A stretch of DNA of 24,017 nt from Salinimicrobium sp964572365 (GCA_964572365.1 CAZNFK010000028.1:1-24017), one strand, 5' to 3'. Numbered from the stretch's first letter, positions 1-7,749 are shown. Notes: generated by a model not told the origin, from the sequence alone. Translations and numbers: made by a program.

Positions 1-138
1 CTTTTGAACCAGGGAACGGGAATTGGCCTTAACATTGCCAAAGTACACCTGGAAAACCTTGGTGGCTCCATTGCTTTCAGTAGTAAAGAGAATGCCGGAA
101 CCGAATTTATTGTAGAACTACCTATTATCAAAGAATGA
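1..138 (+). CDS. Sensor histidine kinase, C-terminal fragment
   Basis: Frame 1 is open from the window edge to a TGA at 136-138 and encodes the last 45 residues of a protein whose start lies outside the window. The visible part contains GTGIGLNIAK followed by LGGSI and GTEFIVELP, which is the G2 box and terminal strand of the HATPase_c (GHKL) domain of sensor histidine kinases. Its stop codon overlaps the ATG of the response regulator by 4 bp (ATGA), so the two are almost certainly translationally coupled partners of one two-component system. The sensing domains cannot be seen, so the signal (oxygen, redox, NO or other) is unknown. Confidence 0.9.
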   Translation, partial: LLNQGTGIGLNIAKVHLENLGGSIAFSSKENAGTEFIVELPIIKE

Positions 139-1190
139 AAAAAGTTTTATTTATAGAAGATGATACCGTGGTAAGGGAAAATACCGCCGAATTGCTGGAA
201 CTTGCAGATTATGAAGTGATCACAGCAGCCAACGGAAAATCGGGAGTTGCCATCGCCAAACAAGAACATCCAGATATCATTGTATGCGATATCATGATGC
301 CCGAAATGGACGGCTACGGAGTTCTGCAAGCCTTGGCCAATGACCCCGAAACCCAGCAGATCCCATTCATTTTCCTTTCTGCCAAGACCGAGCACAAAGA
401 CATTCGTAAAGGAATGGACCTGGGAGCAGACGATTACCTCACCAAACCTTTCGAAGAGGAAGAATTGATAAGTGCCATTGAAAGCCGGCTGGCTAAAGTG
501 GCCATTCTTAACAAGATCAAGGAAAACGATAAAAAGAAGGCAACAGCACCCGAGCAGGAAACAAAGATCAATTCTCTGAGCGACCTGCGGGAAATGGTAA
601 AAAAATACGAGCTGCAAACCTACAAAGCGGGGGAAACCATTTACGAGGAAGGAAAGCAAAGTAACCATTTCTTTTTCATAGACCGGGGCGTGGTAAAAAG
701 CCACCGTATGGATGAATACGGGAAGGAGTTGATCACCTCTGTATACAAGGAAGGGGATTTCTTCGGAAATACAGCTTTCAAAAAGAACACTCCTTACGAG
801 GAATATGCCACAGCCATGGAAGAAACCCGTGTCTATGCCATTTCCAAAGACGAGCTTAGGGAGATCCTCGCCAAAAACAGCAACATCACCTTAGAACTTA
901 TAGACGTGATGGGCGATAACATATCGGGCATTAAAGAACAGCTGCTGGAAATGGCATATGGATCGGTCCGTAAAAAGGCTGCCCGAACCATTCTTTTATT
1001 CTCACAAAAGATCCGAAGACATCCTACCCAGAGCATCAGGATATCGAGAAGTGATTTGGCCAGCGTGGCAGGAATGGCTTCAGAAACCCTAATAAGAACT
1101 CTTTCAGATTTTAAAAAAGAAGGATTGCTGGAGATCGAAGGCCGAAATATCAAACTTCTGGATGTGGAAGCTCTTAAAAGAATAAGCTAA
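135..1190 (+). CDS. Response regulator: CheY-like receiver fused to Crp/Fnr-type DNA-binding module
   Basis: 351 residues. The receiver domain covers about residues 1-120, with the acidic pair E8/D9/D10, phospho-acceptor D52, S82 and K104 (in TKPF) all present. A cyclic-nucleotide-binding-like beta-roll follows at about 155-275, and a Crp-type winged helix at about 280-350. In the recognition helix (SETLIRTLSDF) E317 and R321 fall where Crp and Fnr use Glu and Arg to read the GA of their half-sites; Fnr's Ser is replaced by I320. The only cysteine is C51, next to the phospho-acceptor, so an Fnr-type oxygen-labile iron-sulfur cluster is not possible. Control by phosphorylation from the overlapping kinase is the natural reading. 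It is the best local candidate for binding the TGA-N6-TCA boxes described below, but that link is inference. Ligand binding by the beta-roll cannot be judged from sequence. Confidence 0.93.
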   Translation: MKKVLFIEDDTVVRENTAELLELADYEVITAANGKSGVAIAKQEHPDIIVCDIMMPEMDGYGVLQALANDPETQQIPFIFLSAKTEHKDIRKGMDLGADDYLTKPFEEEELISAIESRLAKVAILNKIKENDKKKATAPEQETKINSLSDLREMVKKYELQTYKAGETIYEEGKQSNHFFFIDRGVVKSHRMDEYGKELITSVYKEGDFFGNTAFKKNTPYEEYATAMEETRVYAISKDELREILAKNSNITLELIDVMGDNISGIKEQLLEMAYGSVRKKAARTILLFSQKIRRHPTQSIRISRSDLASVAGMASETLIRTLSDFKKEGLLEIEGRNIKLLDVEALKRIS

Positions 1191-1221
1191 GTCAATACAT
1201 TATTTAGAATAATTCAATAAC

Positions 1222-1264
1222 TGATTTTCATCATTTTTTCCGCTCTGCTTCAGGCATATTTTTG
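1222..1264 (+). promoter_or_regulatory. Crp/Fnr-type box and -7 element of the usp promoter
   Basis: The dyad TGATTTTCATCA occupies 1222-1233 (centre 1227.5). A perfect Bacteroidota -7 element, TATTTTTG, lies at 1257-1264. The centre of the dyad is 36.5 nt upstream of the G of the -7 element. If transcription starts about 5 nt after that G, the box sits near -41.5, the class II activator position. The leader would be about 17 nt. Confidence 0.72.
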
Positions 1265-1285
1265 CAGGGTAAATAGATGTGACTG

Positions 1286-2098
1286 ATGATGAATATCTTA
1301 TTGCCCACCGATTTTTCTGCAAATGCCAGAAATGCTGCGGCTTATGCCCTGCAGTTCTTTAAGGATACCCCCTGTAACTTTTACCTGTTACACGTGGTTC
1401 CTTTTCCTGCGGAAAAATTGGGATCCAATCATATGAGCATGTCTCCCGATATCAGGGAGAAGTTCAATGAACTGCTCAGTTGGCTCGAGGGTATTAAGAA
1501 GAATCCCAATCATCATTTCCACATTTGCTATAAGGCCGATTACCTCATCGAAGCTGTTCGTGAAAAATGCAGCGAAAAGAAGATCGACCTTATCCTGATG
1601 GGCACAAAAGGTGCCACCAACAATCAGGGGGTGGTTATTGGCAATCACACTTCAGATGTGATGAGAAAGGTGAAATGTCCCGTATTAGCCATCTCAGAAA
1701 ATGCCACTTTTAAAGAGCATAAGGAAATCCTATTCCCTACCGACTACAAGATCCATTATGGAAGCAGGATGCTGCGCACTTTGCTCAACCTGGCCTCTTT
1801 ATCGAATGCAAATGTCAAGATCCTGGAGATCTTTAATTCTGAAAAAGAACCCTCCCAGGAGCAAATGGAGAACAGGGAATTTTTGCAGGATTCGTTCTCT
1901 CCTAAAGTACCAGTATTGCAAACCTATTATTCATCAAAACAACACAATCCAAAGAAGATATTCGTAACCAACAGAAATGTGGATATGATCGTGCTTGCGG
2001 CTAAAAACCTCAATTTGTGTCAGAAATTTTTACAGAATGACCAGGATGATAATATACCTTTTATCAATCAATTGCCTCTCCTGGTCCTTCACGGTTAG
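1286..2098 (+). CDS. Tandem universal stress protein (UspA family)
   Basis: 270 residues with two Usp folds, about 1-140 and 145-270. The first half begins NILLPTDFSANA and ends with GTKG-N9-GNHTS followed by VKCPVLAIS, which is the Usp ATP-binding signature G-2x-G-9x-G with N in place of the usual S/T. The second half begins KEILFPTDYK and lacks a clear copy of the glycine signature, so only the first half is likely to bind nucleotide. Two ATGs are adjacent (1286 and 1289); the second gives the more typical Usp N-terminus. Usp proteins are commonly induced in anaerobic or respiratory-stress regulons, which fits the Crp/Fnr-type box directly upstream and the neighbouring ric and norB. A strong terminator follows. 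Confidence 0.92.
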   Translation: MMNILLPTDFSANARNAAAYALQFFKDTPCNFYLLHVVPFPAEKLGSNHMSMSPDIREKFNELLSWLEGIKKNPNHHFHICYKADYLIEAVREKCSEKKIDLILMGTKGATNNQGVVIGNHTSDVMRKVKCPVLAISENATFKEHKEILFPTDYKIHYGSRMLRTLLNLASLSNANVKILEIFNSEKEPSQEQMENREFLQDSFSPKVPVLQTYYSSKQHNPKKIFVTNRNVDMIVLAAKNLNLCQKFLQNDQDDNIPFINQLPLLVLHG

Positions 2099-2141
2099 TT
2101 AGTGTTATTCATATAGTTATTATTACTTTTTTAATCTGCAG

Positions 2142-2173
2142 CAGCATCTCTTTGTGAGATGCTGTTTTTTTTT
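2142..2173 (+). terminator. Rho-independent terminator after usp
   Basis: A perfect 9-bp stem (CAGCATCTC / GAGATGCTG) with a 5-nt loop is followed by nine T residues. It separates usp from ric, so ric must have its own promoter. Confidence 0.93.
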
Positions 2174-2181
2174 ATAATTTG

Positions 2182-2197
2182 AGGACAATATTGTCCT
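2182..2197. promoter_or_regulatory. Perfect 16-bp palindrome upstream of ric (putative operator)
   Basis: AGGACAATATTGTCCT is perfectly self-complementary. It lies between the usp terminator and the Crp/Fnr-type box of ric, with centres 17 bp apart. A related spacing, GGAC-N6-GTCC, occurs at 23752-23765, and a degenerate copy (AGAC-N6-GTCC) overlaps the nirK -7 element. Its position upstream of an NO-repair gene suggests a second regulator, but no protein can be assigned from this sequence. Confidence 0.5.
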
Positions 2198-2243
2198 TTA
2201 TGACCAGACTCATAACACAGCAGGTTCTTATTAATGACTTTTG
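2198..2243 (+). promoter_or_regulatory. Crp/Fnr-type box and -7 element of the ric promoter
   Basis: TTATGACCAGACTCATAA (2198-2215) is a dyad with perfect 6-bp arms around a 6-bp spacer, centre 2206.5. The -7 candidate GACTTTTG is at 2236-2243, so the centre-to-G distance is again 36.5 nt. The element departs from TAnnTTTG only in its first base. The predicted leader is about 42 nt. Confidence 0.65.
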
Positions 2244-2289
2244 TTCCAATAAATTAAACCATCTATTAAGAACAAGTAAAAATAAAGTC

Positions 2290-3015
2290 ATGAAAGAATT
2301 AGCATCAAAAACAGTAGCAGACCTGGTAACCGAAAACATCAAAACTGCCCACGTCTTTAAAAAGTACGGAATTGATTTTTGCTGTGGCGGCGGAATAAGT
2401 ATTGAAAAAGCCTGTGACAAGTACAAAGTAGATTACGACCTGTTGACCGCAGATCTTATGAACGTTGACAAAAGCGATTCAAGAGCTACCAATTATAACA
2501 GCTGGGAACTTGATTTTCTTACAGATCATATCATCAATGTTCACCATTCTTATGTAGAAGAGAATATTCCTTTATTGCTTCAATATGCAGACAGGGTGGC
2601 GCAGGTACACGGGCATCATTACACCGAATTATTGGAGATAAAGGAACTGGTTAAAGAAGTGGCCGGGGAACTTAGTGCACACATGAAGAAAGAAGAATTG
2701 ATCCTGTTCCCATTCATCAAGAAAATGGTACAAGCAAAAAAAGAAGGTGCAGAACTGCCTGAAGCTCATTTCGGTACGGTCGACAATCCCATTAAAATGA
2801 TGGAAGTGGAACATGAGGATGCCGGGGAAGTTTTACGCAGAATTGCAGCTTTGAGCAGCAACTATACTCCGCCTCAAGGGGCCTGTAACACATATAGGGC
2901 CTTTTACGCGAAATTAGATGAGTTTGAACAGGATCTGCACCAGCATGTGCACCTTGAAAATAATATCCTGTTCCCCAAATCTCTGCAACTGGAAAAAGAA
3001 CTAAGAAACGATTAA
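2290..3015 (+). CDS. ric: Iron-sulfur cluster repair di-iron protein Ric/ScdA
   Basis: 241 residues from the ATG at 2290. An in-frame TTG at 2179 would add 37 unrelated residues and lies upstream of the promoter, so it is rejected. The N-terminal ScdA_N segment carries VFKKYGIDFCCGGG (C31, C32), typical of the family. The rest is a hemerythrin-like four-helix di-iron domain with repeated His/Glu motifs (DHIINVHHSYVEE, HMKKEELILFPF, EVEHEDAGE, HQHVHLENNILFP). Ric/ScdA/YtfE proteins restore iron-sulfur and iron centres damaged by nitric oxide or peroxide in the cytoplasm. The next gene is NO reductase, so the pair forms an NO-defence unit. Length matches the family. Confidence 0.95.
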   Translation: MKELASKTVADLVTENIKTAHVFKKYGIDFCCGGGISIEKACDKYKVDYDLLTADLMNVDKSDSRATNYNSWELDFLTDHIINVHHSYVEENIPLLLQYADRVAQVHGHHYTELLEIKELVKEVAGELSAHMKKEELILFPFIKKMVQAKKEGAELPEAHFGTVDNPIKMMEVEHEDAGEVLRRIAALSSNYTPPQGACNTYRAFYAKLDEFEQDLHQHVHLENNILFPKSLQLEKELRND

Positions 3016-3042
3016 ATTATAATCAACCAATTATTAACTAGC

Positions 3043-3122
3043 GGAGGTTGTTCTTCATAGCACACATTTGCCGTCGTACCGGTTTTCAACCTGTTAACAG
3101 CGACAAAGAATGAACAACCTTC
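3043..3122 (+). promoter_or_regulatory. Highly foldable leader or intercistronic structure before norB
   Basis: The outer arms are GGAGGTTGTTC (3043-3053) and GAACAACCTTC (3112-3122): 11 pairs including one G-T, extendable by TTC/GAA across a bulged T. Inside, GTCG (3073-3076) pairs with CGAC (3101-3104), flanked by TTT (3067-3069) and AAA (3105-3107). This encloses a GGTT-ttc-AACC hairpin and the self-complementary CTGTTAACAG. The element ends 16 nt before the norB ATG. It has no U-tract, so it is not a simple terminator. I do not recognise it as a known riboswitch class. Confidence 0.45.
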
Positions 3123-3138
3123 CTTTTATTGTTTACTT

Positions 3139-5424
3139 ATGACTAAAGAAAGAAAGTTGTGGCTTGCCTTCATTCTGGTAACCAGTATTTCATTCGCTAT
3201 CCTGGGCTATTATGGATTCGAAATCTATCAAAAAGCTCCCCCTCAACCTACCAAAGTTGTAACTACCGAAGGAGAAGTCCTCTTTGAAGGACAGGACATC
3301 CTTGACGGTCAAAACGTTTGGCAGAGTATGGGTGGGCAGGAAGTTGGCTCAATTTGGGGCCACGGTGCCTATACCGCTCCCGACTGGACTGCAGATTGGC
3401 TGCACAGGGAATCTCTTTTTATCCTGAATCAATGGTCTGAAAAAGAGCATGGCAAAAAGTATGAAGACCTTGCCAGTGAAGATCAGGCTGCTCTTGAACG
3501 CCGTCTTAAAGAGGAGATGCGCAAGAACACCTACGATGAAGCTACCGGTACCATTACCGTTTCCCCGTTAAGAGCTGAGGCTGCCGAGCATCTGCATGGG
3601 TACTACAAAGGCCTTTTTATGGAGAACCCGGAACTGGATGAGTTAAGGGCGCATTACGCCATTCCAAAAAATGCTATCAAAGACGAGGGACGCATGCGCC
3701 AAATGAGCGCTTTCTTCTTCTGGGCTACCTGGGCAACAGTTACAGAAAGACCCGGCAGTGATGTGACTTACACTCATAACTGGCCGCCAGAAGAACTGGT
3801 AGGAAACAAACCTACTGGCGACCTGTTGATCTGGACCGGTTTTAGTATCATCTTGTTATTATTCGGTATCGGGGTAATGGTTTTCTACCACGCTAAAATG
3901 AAGTCTGAAGAGTCACCCGAAATGCCTGTTGAAGACCCGTTGATGCGTCAAACCATCACTCCTTCTATGGTTGCGGTCAAGAAATACCTTTGGGTAGTAA
4001 GCCTTCTTATCCTGGTGCAGGTAACTTTTGGAGTGATCACTGCCCATTACGGAGTGGAAGGAGATGCCTTCTATGGTCTTGACCTGGCAAAGATCCTCCC
4101 CTATTCCATATCAAGGACCTGGCACGTACAGCTGGGGATTCTCTGGATCGCGACTGCCTGGTTGGCCACGGGACTTTATATAGCTCCGGCCGTATCGGGA
4201 CGGGATCCAAAGTTCCAGAAATTGGGGGTAAACTTCCTCTTTATTTGCCTTCTCATCATTGTTGCCGGTTCAATGGCCGGTCAATGGATGGGAGTGATGC
4301 AAAAACTTGGACTGGCCGAAAACTTCTGGTTTGGTCACCAGGGTTACGAATATGTTGACCTGGGTCGTTTCTGGCAAATATTCCTGCTTGTGGGGCTTTT
4401 CCTGTGGCTGGCATTAATGACCAGACCTCTGATTCCCGTATTGCGCAAAAAGACCTCAGAAAGGAACCTGTTACTCATGTTCCTGGTTTCTTCCGCAGCA
4501 ATAGCCTTATTCTACGCTGCCGGATTAATGTGGGGAAGACAAACCAATCTGGCCATAGCCGAGTACTGGCGCTGGTGGGTGGTACACCTTTGGGTGGAAG
4601 GATTCTTTGAAGTTTTTGCGACCGTTGTAGGTGCCTTCCTTTTCGTAAGACTGGGACTGCTACGCACCAAAACAGCTACCCTAAGTGTGCTGCTGGCTAC
4701 TGTGATCTTCCTTTCGGGAGGTATCCTAGGAACCTTCCATCACCTTTACTTCAGCGGAACTCCCACCGCCGTTATGGCCCTGGGAGCTACTTTCAGTGCG
4801 CTTGAGGTGGTACCGCTAGTTTTGATCGGGATAGAAGCTTATGAAAATTACAGACTTAGTAAAGCCACCAAATGGATAAGCGATTACAAATGGCCTATCT
4901 ATTGCTTAGTAGCAGTTGCTTTTTGGAACTTCCTGGGAGCCGGGATCTTTGGATTCATCATCAATCCTCCTATCGCTTTATACTACATGCAAGGCTTGAA
5001 CACCACCGCCGTTCATGCGCATACCGCCCTTTTTGGGGTCTACGGAATGCTGGGAATTGGTTTAATGATGTTCGTATTGAGAAGTATGTACCGTCAACAG
5101 GTGTGGAGTGAAAAACTGCTCAAGTTCTCCTTCTGGTCCATCAACATTGGTCTTATCCTAATGGTGGTATTGAGCGTCCTCCCAATTGGACTTTTACAAA
5201 CGGTAGCCAGTGTGAACGAAGGAATGTGGTACGCCCGTTCTGCCGAATTCATGCAACAACCGGGAATGGATACTTTGCGTTGGCTTAGAGTCATTGGAGA
5301 TACGATCTTTGCGGTAGGCCTCGTTGCTTTCGTCTATTTCGTTTTCTCGCTCAACAGCAAAAAGAAACAGGTGCAGACAGAAAGAATTGAGAAAGAAGAG
5401 CCTGTTCTTGATGAAGTAGAATAA
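3139..5424 (+). CDS. norB: Quinol-dependent nitric oxide reductase (qNor-type NorB)
   Basis: 761 residues, the usual size for single-subunit qNor, in which the NorC-like part is fused N-terminally without its haem. Residues 1-30 form a membrane anchor, about 35-225 a periplasmic domain, and the remainder a 12-13 helix heme-copper-oxidase-like core. Expected ligands are visible: H329 and H628 for the low-spin haem, H626 for haem b3, and H483, H534 and H535 for the non-haem iron FeB. The characteristic Glu residues follow the first FeB ligand (HLWVEGFFE, E487 and E491). It reduces two NO to N2O with electrons from quinol in the cytoplasmic membrane. No separate norC is present, which supports the quinol type. 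It is 123 bp downstream of ric and is followed by a terminator. No TGA-N6-TCA box precedes it directly, so it may depend on readthrough from ric. Confidence 0.95.
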   Translation: MTKERKLWLAFILVTSISFAILGYYGFEIYQKAPPQPTKVVTTEGEVLFEGQDILDGQNVWQSMGGQEVGSIWGHGAYTAPDWTADWLHRESLFILNQWSEKEHGKKYEDLASEDQAALERRLKEEMRKNTYDEATGTITVSPLRAEAAEHLHGYYKGLFMENPELDELRAHYAIPKNAIKDEGRMRQMSAFFFWATWATVTERPGSDVTYTHNWPPEELVGNKPTGDLLIWTGFSIILLLFGIGVMVFYHAKMKSEESPEMPVEDPLMRQTITPSMVAVKKYLWVVSLLILVQVTFGVITAHYGVEGDAFYGLDLAKILPYSISRTWHVQLGILWIATAWLATGLYIAPAVSGRDPKFQKLGVNFLFICLLIIVAGSMAGQWMGVMQKLGLAENFWFGHQGYEYVDLGRFWQIFLLVGLFLWLALMTRPLIPVLRKKTSERNLLLMFLVSSAAIALFYAAGLMWGRQTNLAIAEYWRWWVVHLWVEGFFEVFATVVGAFLFVRLGLLRTKTATLSVLLATVIFLSGGILGTFHHLYFSGTPTAVMALGATFSALEVVPLVLIGIEAYENYRLSKATKWISDYKWPIYCLVAVAFWNFLGAGIFGFIINPPIALYYMQGLNTTAVHAHTALFGVYGMLGIGLMMFVLRSMYRQQVWSEKLLKFSFWSINIGLILMVVLSVLPIGLLQTVASVNEGMWYARSAEFMQQPGMDTLRWLRVIGDTIFAVGLVAFVYFVFSLNSKKKQVQTERIEKEEPVLDEVE

Positions 5425-5440
5425 AACAGAATCAAATAAA

Positions 5441-5491
5441 AACTGTCCGGAATAGTGGAAATTGCTCTTGCTGTCCCGGACAGTTCTTTTT
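5441..5491 (+). terminator. Terminator after norB
   Basis: A perfect 10-bp stem (AACTGTCCGG / CCGGACAGTT) with a 25-nt loop, followed by C and five T residues, 16 bp after the norB stop. The long loop is unusual but the arms are exact. Confidence 0.8.
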
Positions 5492-5543
5492 ACCCAACGA
5501 TTAACTTTAGGAAGAACACCTTCTAATTTCCTATTTTTAGCAC

Positions 5544-6749
5544 ATGATAGATCTGAAAAAGCACACCCTCATCGCCCTGGGGTATTTTCTTCTTGCGGCT
5601 TTGCTTGGGGTTTTCCTGAGATTTTTCTTTGTTACATCAATTCCGGCCAACTTCAGGTACGTGGTGCACGCGCATTCGCACATCGCTTTGCTGGGTTGGG
5701 TTTATCTGGGACTGAGCACCCTCATCTATAAAATGTATTTTTCCGAAGCTAGTAACGGGAAAACCTACAGGCGTATTTTTTGGTTCACCCAGGTCACCTT
5801 ACTGGGCATGTTATTCACTTTCCCATTCACGGGATATGCCGCTCTGTCTATCACATTTTCAACACTGTTCCTTTTTGCCTCTTATCTCTTTACCTGGTTC
5901 GTGCTGAAAAAAACACCTGATAAACACCGAAACACCAACCATTTCAGATGCATAAAAGCGGCGCTTTGGTACCTCGTCATTTCCAGTATTGGTCCCTGGG
6001 CTATTGGCGGAGTCATGGCTACTTTGGGTCAAACATCTATTTGGTACAAAATTTCCATCTATTTTTACCTGCATTTCCAGTACAATGCATGGTTCATCTT
6101 TGCTCTCTGCGGAATCCTATTCTTTTTTCTCACAAAGAGAGGATTTACTATTGAAAAAAGCGATTTTAACCGCTTCTTTTATTTACTGAACGCGGGAATT
6201 ATTCTCAGCTTCTTTTTGTCTGTACTTTGGGTAGAACCTCATTGGATCTTCTATGGCCTGGCTGCGCTGGGTGCAGTTTTACAGCTTATGGCATTTATGG
6301 AATTCTTCGGAATACTCCGACCTCTGAAAGAACATTCGAAACTGCATTTTTCAGCATTTATAAAACTACTGCTGAAGATCGCTGCACTCCTGCTGGTGGT
6401 CAAGATCATCATGCAGCTGTTCTCTGCCCATCCTTTTTTTGCAGAACTGGCCTTCACTTATACCGATTTTGTCATTGGTTACCTCCACTGGACCTTTCTT
6501 GGACTGATAAGCATCACGCTTTTTGCTTTTTTCAAGATCGCAGGGCTGGCAAAGATCTCGAAGCTCGCATTCTGGATCTATTTTGCCGGGTTCACCATTT
6601 CTGAAGTTTTGATCTTCTACAAAGGTGCTTCTATCTGGTTAGGATTGCCATTATTCCCGAATTACTTTACCATTCTGGTGGTGGTAAGCAGCCTGCTCCC
6701 GCTTTCCCTTCTCCTTATCCTCCTCAAAAACCTGTTAAGTAAACAGTAA
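5544..6749 (+). CDS. Polytopic membrane protein with HAHSH motif, NorB-adjacent
   Basis: 401 residues, almost entirely hydrophobic, with roughly 11-12 membrane helices. H42, H44 and H46 (VVHAHSHIALLGW) lie at the start of the second helix. Further conserved-looking histidines are in LHFQYNAWF and in GYLHWTFLG. Similar HAH motifs bind haem in NorB (VHAHTALFG) and in related heme-copper oxidase subunits, and NnrS proteins are also haem-containing polytopic proteins of about 400 residues linked to NO metabolism. I therefore infer a haem- or metal-binding membrane protein of NO metabolism, distantly oxidase-subunit-I- or NnrS-like, without assigning a reaction. It begins 52 bp after the norB terminator, so it probably has its own promoter; TAACTTTA at 5502-5509 is a one-mismatch -7 candidate. 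Confidence 0.75.
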   Translation: MIDLKKHTLIALGYFLLAALLGVFLRFFFVTSIPANFRYVVHAHSHIALLGWVYLGLSTLIYKMYFSEASNGKTYRRIFWFTQVTLLGMLFTFPFTGYAALSITFSTLFLFASYLFTWFVLKKTPDKHRNTNHFRCIKAALWYLVISSIGPWAIGGVMATLGQTSIWYKISIYFYLHFQYNAWFIFALCGILFFFLTKRGFTIEKSDFNRFFYLLNAGIILSFFLSVLWVEPHWIFYGLAALGAVLQLMAFMEFFGILRPLKEHSKLHFSAFIKLLLKIAALLLVVKIIMQLFSAHPFFAELAFTYTDFVIGYLHWTFLGLISITLFAFFKIAGLAKISKLAFWIYFAGFTISEVLIFYKGASIWLGLPLFPNYFTILVVVSSLLPLSLLLILLKNLLSKQ

Positions 6750-6821
6750 AATTCTCCCAAAGAAAGAGGATTTATCACTCCATTAACGCACTCAAAGACT
6801 GTACTTTATTAACTTATAGAC

Positions 6822-7043
6822 ATGAGGAATTCAGCAATTTTTTATGTCGTAATTACCACGGTTCTTTTGGTGGCAGTTGCCGTTATGGTCTTCTTTAACA
6901 TTGCTTATGATCTCATCTTCTATACTGTCTTAGCCGGACAGGCCTGGTGGCTCCTCACCATTTACAAGGTCCTTACAGATGATTATTCCACAGATAAGAC
7001 CTTTGACGATTGGTATGAGGATCATCCTATAGGCAGAGAATGA
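6822..7043 (+). CDS. Small membrane protein, 73 residues, function unknown
   Basis: Two hydrophobic segments (about residues 5-27 and 29-50) are followed by an acidic tail (DDYSTDKTFDDWYEDHPIGRE). I do not recognise a family. It is 72 bp after the HAHSH membrane protein and 31 bp before the YceI gene, all on one strand, so the three may be cotranscribed. The clean start, composition like its neighbours and the two-helix layout suggest a real gene rather than a chance frame. Confidence 0.75.
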   Translation: MRNSAIFYVVITTVLLVAVAVMVFFNIAYDLIFYTVLAGQAWWLLTIYKVLTDDYSTDKTFDDWYEDHPIGRE

Positions 7044-7074
7044 TCAATGTTATCTAATATAAATCTTCTGGATC

Positions 7075-7662
7075 ATGAAAACATGTCTTCTTTTAATAAG
7101 CTTCATGATAACAGGGATGCCAATAACCAGGGGCCAAACTTTTCAGCTTGATAATCCGGCTTCCACTTTATTGATAAACGGCTCCTCATCCCTTCATGAC
7201 TGGGAGATGGTGGCTACAAAAATATCAGGAACCATTGAGGTCTCCACAGCAGATCTTGAAATTAAAACCATACATAGCCTCAGCATGTCGGTTGATGCTA
7301 AAAGTCTTGACGGCGGAAAGAAAGGAATGAATAAAGACGCTTTTGAAGCCCTTAAAGCCGGGACTTACGAAAACATCACTTTTGAATTTCTGGAACTTCA
7401 GGAAATAAATTGCTCTCCCGAAGTATGTCAACTGAATCTTCGCGGCAATTTGACGGTAGCAGGTACCAGCAGAATTATTGAGGTCACCTGTGATGCAGAC
7501 CTTTCAGAGAACAAAATCAAATTATCAGGCAGGAAAGCTTTAAAAATGACCGATTTCAATGTAAAACCTCCAAAAGCCTTCCTGGGTCTTCTCAAGGCTG
7601 ATGATGATGTGACAGTGGAATTTGAACTGGAGTTCGAAGAGAACCAGAGTGTTTCACCCTGA
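7075..7662 (+). CDS. YceI-family secreted protein
   Basis: 195 residues with an N-terminal signal peptide (about 1-21, ending near TRGQ). The rest is a YceI-like beta-barrel: LINGSSSLHDWEMVATKISGTIEV at the start, KSLDGGKKGMNKDAF, NLRGNLTVAGTSRIIEVTCDA, and a final MTDFNVKPP segment with a closing strand. YceI proteins are periplasmic lipocalin-like barrels that bind isoprenoid or amphiphilic molecules. Here the partner is unknown; a location beside quinol-using enzymes is suggestive only. The stop overlaps a small imperfect hairpin (CACC-c-TGAA / TTCA-GGTG) without a U-tract. Confidence 0.9.
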   Translation: MKTCLLLISFMITGMPITRGQTFQLDNPASTLLINGSSSLHDWEMVATKISGTIEVSTADLEIKTIHSLSMSVDAKSLDGGKKGMNKDAFEALKAGTYENITFEFLELQEINCSPEVCQLNLRGNLTVAGTSRIIEVTCDADLSENKIKLSGRKALKMTDFNVKPPKAFLGLLKADDDVTVEFELEFEENQSVSP

Positions 7663-7749
7663 ATTTATTTCAGGTGGTTGCTTCTTCGGAAACAGTAGAG
7701 GCTGAAATAGTTCAGCATAACGAAAAGAAGAAAACATAACGGTGGAAAC

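Noticed and set aside
2179..2289. TTG-started N-terminal extension of Ric (37 residues)
   Set aside because: It starts upstream of the predicted promoter and box, and the Ric family begins at the ATG at 2290 (MKELASKTVADLV).
3043..3122. Integron attC site or known riboswitch
   Set aside because: The arms do not carry the RYYYAAC / GTTRRRY core of attC sites, and I could not match the loops to c-di-GMP, Moco or THF riboswitch consensus features.
3016..3138. TGA-N6-TCA box in front of norB
   Set aside because: The only TTTG (3067-3070) has no dyad at the required 36.5-nt distance, and no TGA-N6-TCA was found in this gap.
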